64,000 nucleotides of DNA from Zea mays (taxonomy: Eukaryota > Streptophyta > Magnoliopsida > Poales > Poaceae), in NCBI RefSeq assembly GCF_902167145.1, contig NC_050101.1:128494990-128558989 (forward strand), read 5' to 3'. The notes beneath the pieces are model-generated. The model ran no database searches. It had not been told where the DNA came from and was given only the letters and a program-made list of their open reading frames with translations. Position numbers and translations under genes: made by a program. Positions 44,693 through 55,620 of this stretch are shown here, piece by piece (position 1 is the first letter of the stretch; every line of letters begins with the position of its first letter).

Positions 44693-47587
44693 TTAGGCAT
44701 CACCTTCACCTTCGTCAACCTACATAAATCAAGGAATCGTGAGTAAAAATCAAGTGCAAAGAAAAAGGTAAGTACGAAGTATTATCTCTTACTGGTTCAA
44801 GATGGCTTCGTGCTTCATCTCCAGCCTTCTCCCGCCCGCCTTTTGTCCATATCATTTTTATAAATCTGTTGGAGATACTTCGGGCAAGGTCAGGCATATC
44901 ATCCAGGATTGATGGAGATAAGGCGAAGTTGGGCCTGTTAACAACTTTTCCATGTTCACAGCCAGCCTTCATGAAGGCTGCAGCAGTCCCTCGAGAAGCT
45001 ACCCAGGCACAGAAATCACCATGCCCAGCTATGACTTCGTCGAGCTCGTCAATTTCCCCCTCAATGTGTTCGAAGGTTTGTGGTAGGTCTTCAGCTGAGG
45101 GGGTGAATTTTTCGCTGCTAGCTCCAACCGAATGAAAAATCTTTCTTAGTCGCTGAATGCACTTGTTGCTAAATTCTAGGCATTTTTCTTGAAGATTTGT
45201 CAGTAGTTTTCTCAAATCCGAATTTTGCTGAGCTTCGGCTTCAAGTTTTGCATTGAGATCTTGTTTTTCTTGTTCGAACTGCTCAGACTGGCGGAGAAGC
45301 TTCGTGTTCAGTTCTAATATTTTTGCTTCAGCTTCCGCCAGTAAACCTTCGGCTGCCTGGAGTTCGAAGTTCTTTTTCTCAAAAGCATCTGATTGTTCCT
45401 TTATTTTGTTTTCCAAATTTTCAATTATAACTTCATGCTTTTTATCTTCAAGATCCTGCTGCATTTGCAAGGCCTTGCTCAATAGCATACTCTACACAAA
45501 CACAACCTTCATCAGACATGTTTTTGTTAGGAGCAATAAAAGTTAGGGGACAAGTCATTTACCTTGAAGTTGGAGTAAAACAAACTACCAACGACATGCT
45601 GTCGTCGGTAGCGGCTGATATCTGCTTCTAGCTTCGGAAATCCAATACTCTTGGACAGAGTACTAATAACTCTGGCCCCTGTTTGGTCCCGGATACAATT
45701 TAACTTCTCATCATCAACACCTCCGAAGAGGAGTGCCCCAGGTTTGTATCCGCAGGATTGGGCATACTCTTTAAGCTCTTCTATTTCAGCTTTTGTTAGA
45801 TGTTCTCCAACTAAGTTTTGAAACGCGAAGGTTTCGTTTTTTGAAGCTTCGTCAGCAATTTCTTTTCCTTTCTTTGACGCTACGGTCACAGTTTCTCCGA
45901 CAGCAGTAGCAGCTTCTTCTGCAGCCATGTCTAGCAGCATTTGGTCAATATGTTCAATTGTGCTCTCTAAATTAAAATCTTCAGCTGAGGTAACTTCGGC
46001 GGCTGCGGCCTCCGAAGGTGCAATTTCAATATCTGCTCCCTCTGCAGCCGCTCGTGTTTTTTGGGCCGAAGCTCTCGGCGGTGTTTTGTCAATTACCTCT
46101 GTCACGGTAATGATTCTTTGTTTCTTCGCCTTGATTGTTTTCCTTGATTTCTCGGGCTCCTTGTCCTTCTGAAAAAACTTTGTCAGTTGAGGACCTAGTG
46201 GACTTAGCTTCGCAGGTAAGGATTCAGTCATTACCTTCAGAATTTCCCCAACAACAGCAGCAGAAGGCGATGCGGGGGTTTCTTCTGCTTCGGATATTTG
46301 TTGCTTCGGAGAAGAAGTCTTCTTTTTCTTTTGAATTTTCTTCTTTATTGGTTCTTTTTCACCTTCATCTAAGGCTTCAGTTGCTCTTTTCCTTTTTTGG
46401 CCCTTGGCACCTTTGTTCAGGTCTTCGTAATCTGGATATTCGAAGCCCAGGGCGTCCAATACTCGATTCAGCCTTCGTTTTGGACGGCTGCCGAAGGCTG
46501 CAGTCATCAATTGATCCTCTTTCTTGGAATAATTACCAAGTATTTCGTTGCACATCACTTCAATCGTATCTAGCCACTCTTGGCAAGGAGTTTTAAAGAA
46601 TTTCTTAAATTTGAAGTAGTAAGGCAAGCGTACAAGTTCACCCTTTTTCTTTTCCCCCTCCAGCTTCGGCATTTCCCACTCTTTTACACTAGGGAAAACT
46701 TTGAAAGCCAAGAATTCCTGGACCAGGTCCCTTGTACCGATATTTTCTGTAATTATTTTGAATTCATACATTGCTTTTTGAGTTGGACCCTCTGGTAACA
46801 TGTGGCACTGGGGGCGGGTTTCTCCGAAGGTCAGTTCCAGTGGGCTTTGCACAAGCTTCTCTTTATCATCATCAACCTTAACATAGAACCATTCCGATTT
46901 CCACCCTGCTGCCCATTTGCTTCGGTAGCTAATCACAGGACACTTTGTAGTTTTCCGATAAGCAAAATTATAGCAACCAAAGTTGTCATGTAATCCATCC
47001 TTTCTAGCCTTTGTCTGATAGTGCAGTTCATGAACTCGGCAAAAGCTGTCCGCAAACGGTTCCACCGCCTGGCTTCGGAGTGCCCAAATATAAACATTAA
47101 GCCTAACGATAGCATTAGGGGTTAGCTGGTGAAAATAGATTCCAAAATTATTCAATATCTCTGCAATAATCCCGTGAAGGGGGAATCTCAACCCAGCCTT
47201 TAAGAAGCTTTTAAAAATAACAATTTCATCTTTCTCCGGCTTTGGGGTAGTCTCTTCTCCTCCGAAGCGTAGTAGCTTCTTTTGATTTTCAGTAAAATAG
47301 CCTGACTTTACCATCTTGGACAAGTCAGCCTTCGAAACAGTAGATTTCCCGAAGTCCAAATGGCTGGGTTTGCTTGGTGTGGCAAGGTGATAATCATCTT
47401 CGGAGTTTGTTTCCTCAGCTTCTTCTCCTTCTGCTTCAGCGATTGCTTGTTCTGCATCATCAATAGGAATCTTTTCCGAAATCACTAGCCCGGACCGTTG
47501 CATGGCTTCGGAGATAGGGACGGTCTCCGAAGCTTCGGTTTCCTCCCCCTCGCGTTCAATCCTAGCAGTAGAACGGATTCTGGCCAT
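44693..47587 (-). CDS. Antisense gene of element C, three exons, about 916 aa
   Basis: Minus strand: exon 1 47587-45563 (675 codons), exon 2 45491-44793 (233 codons), exon 3 44719-44693 (8 codons and TAA). Introns of 71 and 73 bp have GT-AG ends and are AT-rich; all junctions are phase 0. Without splicing the first frame ends 12 codons into intron 1. Residues 1-80 are acidic. About 85-300 resembles the 'putative gypsy type transposon' domain (Transposase_28-like): AGLRFPLHGIIAEILNNFGI, YFHQLTPNAIVRLNVYIWAL. About 395-430 is very basic (KKKIQKKKKTS), a possible nuclear signal. The middle is Ala/Glu-rich. Exon 2 begins with a coiled coil (LEDKKHEVIIENLENKI) and ends in a conserved-looking FCAWVASRGTAAAFMKAGCE segment. 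Antisense ORFs of this kind are known in Tat elements such as Grande; the function is unknown. Expression and splicing are inferred. Confidence 0.78.
44720..44792 (-). other. Predicted intron 2 of the antisense gene
   Basis: ACCA|GTAAGAG donor and TTTATGTAG|GTTGAC acceptor, 73 bp, T-rich before the acceptor. Removal leads to VDEGEGDA and a stop. Confidence 0.6.
45492..45562 (-). other. Predicted intron 1 of the antisense gene
   Basis: CTTCAAG|GTAAATGAC donor and TTTGTGTAG|AGTATG acceptor, 71 bp, with a CTAAC branch-like motif. Contains in-frame stops, and removal joins the two long frames in phase. Confidence 0.7.
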
Positions 47588-47754
47588 GTAGCTATGAACT
47601 TGTGAAACTTTAATACTTTTTTCTCCGAAGCAGGTTTCAAGATGGAGCTTCGTTCAATTCTGACAAACAAGCTTCGGCGATGGTTAAAAATTTTGGCAGC
47701 AAAACAGTGCAAATAGCAATGAATGCTGTAGTAACTTCACAACTACTTGTCAGT

Positions 47755-47761
47755 TTATATA
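47755..47761 (-). promoter_or_regulatory. TATA box for the antisense gene
   Basis: The minus strand reads CACTATATAAACTG about 170 bp upstream of the antisense ATG and about 260 bp inside the 3' LTR. It matches the plant TATA consensus and would place a start site near 47727. Confidence 0.6.
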
Positions 47762-48019
47762 GTGCTGCAGGTAAGAAGGCAAAGCGGCGGAATTGTTACA
47801 CCAGGCGCGCAGTAACTTGTACCCGCTGCGCAGTGGACCGCAAGGATCAAACAGTAACTCTGCAAGGTGGGACCGACACGCGCTCGGAAGTCGGATCGTT
47901 TCTCCGCAACGAGCTCAGGGAAGGTGTTTTTTGGACCTTCGGCTTCCCGAAGCTGAAGAGGCTTTTTTCACGGGTCAAGCTCGTTACGAAGAACGATCTA
48001 GCACCGCGAAAGGGGCTAC

Positions 48020-48606
48020 TGTTGGGGTTGTGCTTCGGTGTGCCGAAGGTCTCACATGAAGAAACAGCTTCGGCTGAAGTCGTCTCCAAGAGATGGCCGA
48101 AGGTCCCTTTTTATGGAGCTTCGGCGTTTTAAACCGACATAGAGATAGAATGACCTTTTTATACATATAGGTCTGAGTCAATGCTGTAAACTTTCGCAAG
48201 GGACATAATTGTAATTTGTCACAGGCTGCGACCTGTGCCTATAAATAGATGAACAGTATCTCTGTACTGTTCACGTGAACCTGTCATTTGCTTTCGCATC
48301 ACGCTTGTACTTCTGCCTTCCGCAGGACCGAAGGTACATTTGTAAATCAAAGTCATTTATATTCATTAATACAAGTAGAGATAATTCTATGACAATATTT
48401 AAATGTTTATTTCATATTCTATGATTTATGTGAATGCTTCATTCTTCGTTGTTATGCTTACGAAGGTATGTCCCTCGTAACCTTCGTCCGAGATGCTTTA
48501 TATCCCGAAGGGATATATCGTTATGGAGGACGAAGGACCTTAACACTTAATATTTTTTGTGTTGCCTTGTTCTTGATTCTTAGCATTTGAGAACAAGTCC
48601 CCAACA
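48020..48606 (+). repeat. 3' LTR of element C, 587 bp
   Basis: I compared it block by block with 38922-39508 and found no difference. Preceded by the purine-rich GAAAGGGGCTAC (about 48008-48019), the probable polypurine tract. Confidence 0.95.
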
Positions 48607-48611
48607 GGAGC

Positions 48612-48693
48612 GTTTGTACAACTTGAGCACCACAATAAGCAACAAAATGCAGAATGAACATGATCAAAGGCATAAACACATGTATGCTATAAT
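48612..48693 (-). other. Sirevirus B 3' non-coding, part next to pol
   Basis: Short stretch between the B pol stop and the element C insertion site; continues at 38916. The matching stretch in Sirevirus A is at 36011-36092. Confidence 0.75.
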
Positions 48694-51600
48694 TCAATCC
48701 AAGTTCCGTGAATCTAAGACATTTAGCTCACTACGCAACCTGCAAAAGGTCTTCTCATCTAGAGGCTTGGTAAAGATATCGGCTAGCTGGTTCTCGGTGC
48801 TAACATGAAACACTTCGATATCTCCCTTTTGCTGGTGGTCTCTCAAAAAGTGATGCCGGATGTCAATGTGCTTTGTGCGGCTGTGTTCAACAGGATTCTC
48901 CGCCATGCGGATAGCACTCTCATTATCACATAGGAGTGGGACTTTGCTCAGATTGTAGCCAAAGTCCCGGAGGGTTTGCCTCATCCAAAGTAGTTGCGCG
49001 CAACACTGTCCTGCGGCAACATACTCGACCTCAGCGGTGGATAGGGCAACAGAAGTTTGTTTCTTAGAGTTCCACGACACCAGGGACCTTCCTAAGAATT
49101 GGCACGTCCCCGATGTACTCTTCCTATCGACCTTACATCCAGCATAGTCGGAATCTGAGTATCCAACCAAGTCAAAGGTAGACCCCTTTGGATACCAGAG
49201 CCCGAAGCAAGGCGTAGCAACCAAATATTTAAGAATTCGCTTCACCGCCACTAAGTGACACTCCTTAGGATCGGATTGAAATCTAGCACACATGTATACG
49301 CTAAGCATAATATCCGGTCTACTAGCACATAAATAAAGTAAAGACCCTGTCATTGACCGGTATGCTTTTTGATCAACGGACTTACCTCCTTTGTTGAGGT
49401 CGGTGTGTCCGTCGGTCCCCATCGGAGTCTTTGCGGGCTTGGTGTCCTTCATCCCAAACCGCTTCAGCAAGTCTTGCGTGTACTTCGTTTGGGAGATGAA
49501 GGTGCCGTCCTTGAGTTGCTTCACTTGGAACCCAAGGAAGTAGTTCAACTCGCCCATCATCGACATCTCGAATTTCTGCGTCATCACCCTGCTAAACTCT
49601 TCACAAGACTTTTGGTTAGTAGAACCAAATATTATGTCATCGACATAAATTTGGCACACAAACAAATCACCATCACATGTCTTAGTAAACAGAGTTGGAT
49701 CGGCTTTCCCAACCTTGAAAGCATTAATAATTAGAAAGTCTCTAAGGCATTCATACCATGCTCTTGGGGCTTGCTTAAGTGCATAAGAGAGCTTACACAC
49801 GTGGTCGGGGTACCGTTCATCCTCGAAGCCAGGGGGTTGCTCCACGTACACTTCCTCCTTGATCGACCCATTGAGGAAAGCGCTCTTCACATCCATTTGG
49901 TACAACCTGAAAGAATGGTGAGCGGCATATGCTAGCAAGATACGAATGGACTCTAGCCTAGCCACAGGAGCAAAAGTCTCCTCAAAGTCCAAACCTGCGA
50001 CTTGGGCATAACCTTTTGCCACAAGTCGAGCCTTGTTCCTTGTCACCACTCCGTGCTCGTCTTGTTTGTTGCGAAACACCCACTTGGTTCCCACAACATT
50101 TTGCTTAGGACGAGGCACCAGTGTCCAAACTTCATTGCGCTTGAAGTTGTTGAGTTCCTCCTGCATGGCCAACACCCAGTCCGGATCTAGCAAGGCCTCT
50201 TCTACCCTGAAAGGCTCAATAGAAGAGATAAAGGAGTAATGCTCACAAAAATTAACTAATCGAGATCGAGTAGTTACTCCCTTGCTAATATCACCCAGAA
50301 TTTGGTCGACGGGATGATCCCTTTGAATCATCGCTCGAACTTGGGTTGGAGGTGCCGGTTGCGCTTCTTCCTCCATCACGTGAACATCTTGTGCTCCCCC
50401 TTGATCACACGCCTCCTTTTGATGAACCTGTTCATCATCTTGAGGTGAGGGATGCACCATTGTTGAGGAAGAAGGTTGATCTCGTTCATCTTGTTCCTGT
50501 GGCCGCACTTCTCCAATCGCCATGGTTCGTATAGCGGCTGTCGGAACATCTTCTTCATCTACATCATCACAATCAACAACTTGCTCTCTTGGAGAGCCAT
50601 TAGTCTCATCAAATACAACGTCGCTAGAGACTTCAACCAAACCCGATGATTTGTTGAAGACTCTATACGCCTTTGTATTTGAGTCATAACCTAACAAAAA
50701 CCCTTCTACAGCTTTGGGAGCAAATTTAGAATTTCTACCCTTCTTCACTAGAATGTAGCACTTGCTCCCAAATACACGAAAGTAAGATACATTGGGTTTG
50801 TTACCGGTTAGTAGCTCATACGAAGTCTTCTTGAGGAGGCGATGAAGGTAGACCCTGTTGATGGCGTGGCAAGCCGTGTTCACAGCTTCCGACCAAAAGC
50901 ATTCGGGGGTCTTGAACTCTCCAAGCATCGTCCTCGCCATATCGATTAGCGTCCTGTTCTTCCTCTCTACCACACCATTTTGCTGAGGTGTGTAGGGAGC
51001 GGAGAACTCGTGCTTGATCCCTTCCTCCTCAAGGAACTCCTCCACCTGAAGGTTCTTGAACTCGGACCCGTTGTCGCTCCTTATCTTCTTCACCTTGAGC
51101 TCAAACTCATTTTGAGCTCTCCTTAGGAAGCGCTTGAGGGTCCCTTGGGTTTCAGATTTATCCTGCAAAAAGAATACCCAAGTGAAGCGGGAAAAGTCAT
51201 CAACAATAACTAGACCATACTTACTTCCTCCTATGCTTAGATAGGCGATGGGTCCGAAGAGGTCCATATGTAGTAACTCCAGGGGTCTTGAAGTGGTCAT
51301 CACATTCTTGCTGTGATGTGCTCCTCCCACTTGTTTACCTGCTTGACAAGCTGCATAAGGTCTATCTTTTTCGAAATGCACATTAGTCAAACCTATCACG
51401 TGTTCTCCCTTTAGAAGCTTGTGAAGGTTCTTCATCCCTACATGTGCTAAGCGGCGATGCCACAGCCAGCCCATGCTAGTCTTAGCAATTAAGCATGCAT
51501 CTAGACCGGCCTCCTCTTTTGCAAAATCAACTAAATAAAGTTTGCCGTCTAATACACCCTTAAAAGCTAGTGAACCATCACATCTTCTAAAGACAGACAC

Positions 51601-51891
51601 ATCTACATTTGTAAATAAGCAGTTATATCCCATATTACATAACTGACTAACAGATAGCAAGTTATATCCAAGAGACTCTACTAAGAACACATTGGAGATA
51701 GAGTGCTCATTGGAGATTGCAATTTTACCTAGCCCTTTTACCTTGCCTTGATTCCCATCACCGAATATAATTGAATCTTGGGAATCTTTATTCTTGACAT
51801 AGGAGGTGAACATCTTCTTCTCCCCCGTCATATGGTTTGTGCATCCGCTGTCGATAATCCAGCTTGAACCCCCGGATGCATAAACCTGCAA
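48694..51891 (-). pseudogene. Sirevirus B pol (one frame, but key residues altered)
   Basis: 1065 codons open, entered without its own ATG (first codon TTG) from the gag side. Protease: [16 protein letters not shown] at 14-16. Integrase zinc finger: His145 and His150, but the expected first Cys is Tyr179 (RPYAACQ), where Sirevirus A has RPCAACQ. The integrase core has [22 protein letters not shown] and [13 protein letters not shown] has [20 protein letters not shown], then [15 protein letters not shown]. Compared with [13 protein letters not shown] in A this lacks three residues of a near-universal copia motif, through a 9-bp in-frame deletion near 49780. The catalytic YVDDIIFGS and the RNase H ([18 protein letters not shown]) are intact. 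Product likely inactive for RT and impaired for integration. Confidence 0.88.
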
Positions 51892-51898
51892 GGCAAAT

Positions 51899-54294
51899 TT
51901 AGGCTTGGGTCTTAGGTACCCAACTCATGTTGGGTCCTACAAGGTTAGTGCAAATATCCTTAGGGACCCAAATGCAAGTTTTGTCTCCCTTGCATTTTGC
52001 CCCTAACTTCCTAGCAACTATTTTCCTATCCTTTCTACAAATAGCAAAGGAAGCATTTAAAGCATGATAAATTGTAGAGGGTTCATTTACTTTCCTAGGA
52101 ACATTAACAACATTTCTCCTAGGCAAATTATGAACAGCATTTCTCCTACCAACATTTCTATTATGCACATAAGAAGAACTAGAAGCAAACATGGCATGAG
52201 AATCAAAGACATTATATGAATCAAAAACATTATAACTTCTATTTGCATTTCTAGTATGTCTCCTATCATGGTACATAAAAGCATGATTCTTTTTAGCACT
52301 ACTAGCCATAGGAGCCTTCCCTTTCTCCTTGGCGGAGATAGGAGCTTTATGGTTTGTCAAGTCCTTGGCTTCCCTCTTGTAGCCAAGTCCATCTTAATTG
52401 AGGGGTGTCTACCAATTGTGTAGGCATCCCTTGCAAATTTTAGCTTAACAAAATCACTTTTGCTAGTCTCAAGTTGGGCATTAAGACTAGCTACCTCTTC
52501 ATTTAATTTAGAAATGCAAGCTAGGTGTTCACTATAAGCATCAATGTTAATATCTTTACACCTAGTGCACGTTACAACATTTTCTACACAAGAGATAGAT
52601 TTACTAGCAATCTCTAACTTAGCATTCAAATCATCATTAATGCTCCTTAATTTAGAAATTGTCTCATGGCAAGAAGATAATTCACAAGAAAGCATTTCAT
52701 TTCTTTTAACTTCTAGAGCATGAGATCTTTGTGCTTCTACAAATTTATCATGTTCTTCATACAATAAATCCTCTTGTTTCTCTAAGAGTCTATCCTTCTC
52801 ATTCAAGGCATCAATCAATTCATTGATTTTATCAATTTTATTTCTATCCAATCCCTTGAACAAGCTAGAGTAATCTATTTCCTCATTGCTAGACTCATCA
52901 TCACTAGAAGAATCATAAGTATTATTGTCTCGAGTACATACCTTCTTCTCCTTTGCCATGAGGCATGTGTGATGCTCGTTTGGGAAGAGGGATGACTTGT
53001 TGAAGGCGGTGGCGGCGAGTCCTTCATTGTCAGAGTCGGAGGAGGAGCAATCCGAGTCCCACTCCTTTCCTAGATGTGCCTCGCCCTTGGCCTTCTTGTA
53101 ATTTTTCTTCTTTTCCCTCTTGCTCCCGTGTTCCTGGTCACTTTCATTATCGGGACAGTTAGCAATAAAATGACCAATCTTACCGCATTTGAAGCATGAG
53201 CGCTTCCCCTTGGCTTTGGTCTTGCTTGGCTGTCCCTTGCGACCCTTAAGCGCCGTCTTGAAGCGCTTGATGATGAGGGCCATCTCCTCATCATTGAGCC
53301 CTGCCGCCTCAACTTGCGCCACCTTGCTAGGTAACGCCTCCTTGCTCCTTGTTGCCTTGAGAGCAATGGGTTGAGGCTCATGAATTGGACCGTTCAACGC
53401 GTCGTCCACGTATCTTGCCTCCTTGATCATCATTCGCCCGCTTACGAATTTTCCAAGGATTTCTTCGGGCGACATTTTGGTGTACCTGGGATTCTCACGA
53501 ATATTATTCACCAAATGAGGATCAAGAATGGTAAAGGACCTTAGTAGTAGTCGGACGACGTCATGGTCCGTCCATCGCGTGCTTCCATAGCTCCTTATTT
53601 TGTTGATAAGGGTCTTGAGCCGGTTGTATGTTTGGGTTGGCTCCTCGCCCCTTATCATCGCAAATCTTCCAAGCTCGCCCTCCACCAACTCCATTTTAGT
53701 GAGCATGGTGATGTCGTTCCCTTCGTGAGAGATCTTGAGGGTGTCCCATATCTGCTTGGCATTGTCCAAGCCGCTCACCTTATTGTACTCTTCCCTGCAC
53801 AAAGATGCTAATAGAACAGTAGTAGCTTGTGCATTTCTATGGATTTGTTCATTTATAAGCATAGGGCTATCCGAGCTATCAAATTTTATTCCATTCTCTA
53901 CAATCTCCCATATGCTTGGATGGAGAGAGAATAAGTGACTACGCATTTTGTGACTCCAAAATCCGTAGTCCTCCCCATCGAAGTGTGGAGGTTTGCCAAG
54001 AGGAATGGAAAGCAAATGCGAATTCGAACTATGTGGAATACGAGAATAATCAAATGAAAAGTTCGAATTGACCGTCTTCCTGTAGTCGTTGTCGTCGTCC
54101 TTTTGGGAAGAAGTAGACTCATCGCTATCGTCGTAGTAGACGATCTCCTTGATGCGCCTTGTCTTCTTCTTCTTCCCATCTTTGCGCTTGTGGCCCGAGC
54201 CTGAGTCGGTGGGCTTGTCATTATTTGGCTCGTTGACGAAGGACTCCTTTTCCTTGTCGTTGATCACCATCCCCTTGCCTTTAGGATCTATCTC
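51899..54294 (-). pseudogene. Sirevirus B gag, start codon lost and frameshifted
   Basis: The first codon corresponding to the ATG of element A (MDPKGKG) reads ATA here, so translation could start only at the ATG at 54270. From there 637 codons cover a copia gag domain (about 90-290: KPPHFDGEDYGFWSHKMRSH, WDTLKISHEG, ELGRFAMIRGEEPTQTYNRL), a CCHC knuckle CFKCGKIGHFIANC (Cys359, 362, His367, Cys372) and a long coiled coil (about 475-610). Near 52392 one C is missing relative to A, shifting the frame. The rest of gag (GKAPMASSAKKNHAFMYHD to CIWVPKD and SWVPKTQA, stop) follows in another frame at 52360-51899. Pol begins 8 bp further on. Confidence 0.88.
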
Positions 54295-54327
54295 TTCGGG
54301 CGGTTAGTCCCTTTCTTGAAGAGAACG

Positions 54328-54339
54328 GCTCTGATACCA
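54328..54339 (-). other. Primer-binding site of Sirevirus B
   Basis: The minus strand reads TGGTATCAGAGC, a perfect match to the initiator tRNA-Met 3' end, two bases after the LTR end CTCTCA. Confidence 0.9.
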
Positions 54340-54341
54340 AT

Positions 54342-55615
54342 TGAGAGCACCTAGAGGGGGGGGGGTGAATAGGTGATCCTGTGAAACTTAAACTTATAGC
54401 CACAAAAACTTGTTAAGTGTTAGCACAATAATCGCCAAGTGGCTAGAGAGAAGGTCTTGCACAATACGATAATCACAAAGAATTCAACACAGAGAAGACA
54501 CAATGATTTATCCCGTGGTTCGGCCAAGTACAAAACTTGCCTACTCCACGTTGTGGCGTCCCAACGGACGAGAGTTGCACTCAACTCCTCTCAAGTGATC
54601 CAATGATCAACTTGAATACCACAGTGTTATGCTTTTCTTTTCTTATCCCGTTCGCGAGGAATCTCCACAACTTGGAGCCTCTCGCCCTTACACTTTTGAT
54701 GTTCACAAAGAATCACGGAGTAAGGAAGGGAAGCAACACACACAAATCCACAGCAAAAATGCGCACACACACGACCAAGAATCGAGCTCAAAGACTATCT
54801 CAAAGTTCTCACTAGAACGGAGCTCGAATCACTTAGAATGACAAACGAATGCGCAAAGACTGAGTGTGGATGATCAAGAATGCTCTAAGGTTGCTTGGTG
54901 TTCTCCTCCATGCGCCTAGGGGTCCCTTTTATAGCCCCAAGGCAGCTAGGAGCCGTTGAGAACAAATCTGGAAGGCCATCCTTGCCTTCTGTCGTCGGGT
55001 GCACCGGACAGTCCGGTGCACACCGGACAGTGTCCGGTGCCCGATTTCCTTCCTTAAATGGCGAAGCCGACCGTTGGCGACCTTGGAGCCGTTGGCGCAC
55101 CGGACATGTCCGGTGCACACCGGACAGTCCGGTGCCCCCTTCTAGCCGTTGGCTCGGCCACGTGTCCCGCGCAGATCGCGCGGCCGACCGTTGGCCCGGC
55201 CGACCGTTGGCTCACCGGACAGTCCGGTGCACACCGGACAGTCCAGTGAATTTTAGCCGTACGCCGTCGGCAAATTCCCGAGAGCGGCCACTTCGCTCGA
55301 GGCAGCCTGGCGCACCGGACACTGTCCGGTGCACCACCGGACAGTCCGGTGCACCACCGGACAGTCCGGTGCCCCAGACCGAAACAGCCTCTTGGCTGTA
55401 CATAGCCAACTCTTCTCTTTTCTTCTTCTTTCTGTTTCTGATACTTAGACAAGTATATTAGTACACAAAACCAATGTACTAAGACTTAGAAACATACCTT
55501 TGCTCTTGATTTGCACTTTGTTCATCCATGGGCATAGATTCACATTTAAGCACTTGTGTTGGCACTCAATCACCAAAATACTTTAGAAATGGCCCAAGGG
55601 CACATTTCCCTTTCA
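54342..55615 (-). repeat. 5' LTR of Sirevirus B, 1274 bp
   Basis: Same ends as the 3' copy. I found three substitutions and one additional 20-bp unit (GCACCACCGGACAGTCCGGT) in the palindrome array near 55330-55372. Confidence 0.95.
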
Positions 55616-55620
55616 TCATC

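Larger units (their letters stand above)
38922..48606 (+). mobile_element. Element C: gag-less Tat-type gypsy retrotransposon
   Basis: 9685 bp, flanked by perfect duplication GGAGC (38917-38921, 48607-48611). Two 587-bp LTRs appear identical. The order on plus is 5' LTR, 44-bp leader, pol ORF (protease to integrase), tandem repeats, antisense gene on minus, purine-rich GAAAGGGGCTAC, 3' LTR. Assignment to the Tat lineage rests on the pol wording, the extra RNase H-like segment, the long 3' region with tandem repeats and the antisense ORF. Gag is wholly absent, so Gag must come from another element. Confidence 0.93.
36961..55615 (-). mobile_element. Sirevirus B (Opie/Ji type), contains element C
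   Basis: LTRs lie at 36961-38214 and 54342-55615, with perfect 5-bp duplication TCATC at 36956-36960 and 55616-55620. They differ by three substitutions and one 20-bp palindrome-repeat unit by my comparison. The minus-strand order is 5' LTR, tRNA-Met-type primer site, gag, pol, non-coding region with multiple polypurine tracts, 3' LTR. Element C splits the 3' non-coding region. B inserted into the RT region of Sirevirus A. Confidence 0.95.

Noticed and set aside
45253..46798. Plus-strand open frames opposite the antisense gene of element C
   Set aside because: Short, Ser/Phe-rich, no domains; shadows of the long minus-strand exons.
55000..55372. Regularly recurring palindromes that could be mistaken for a CRISPR-like array
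   Set aside because: Spacing is irregular, the spacers are not unique, and the same array occurs in every Sirevirus LTR in the window.
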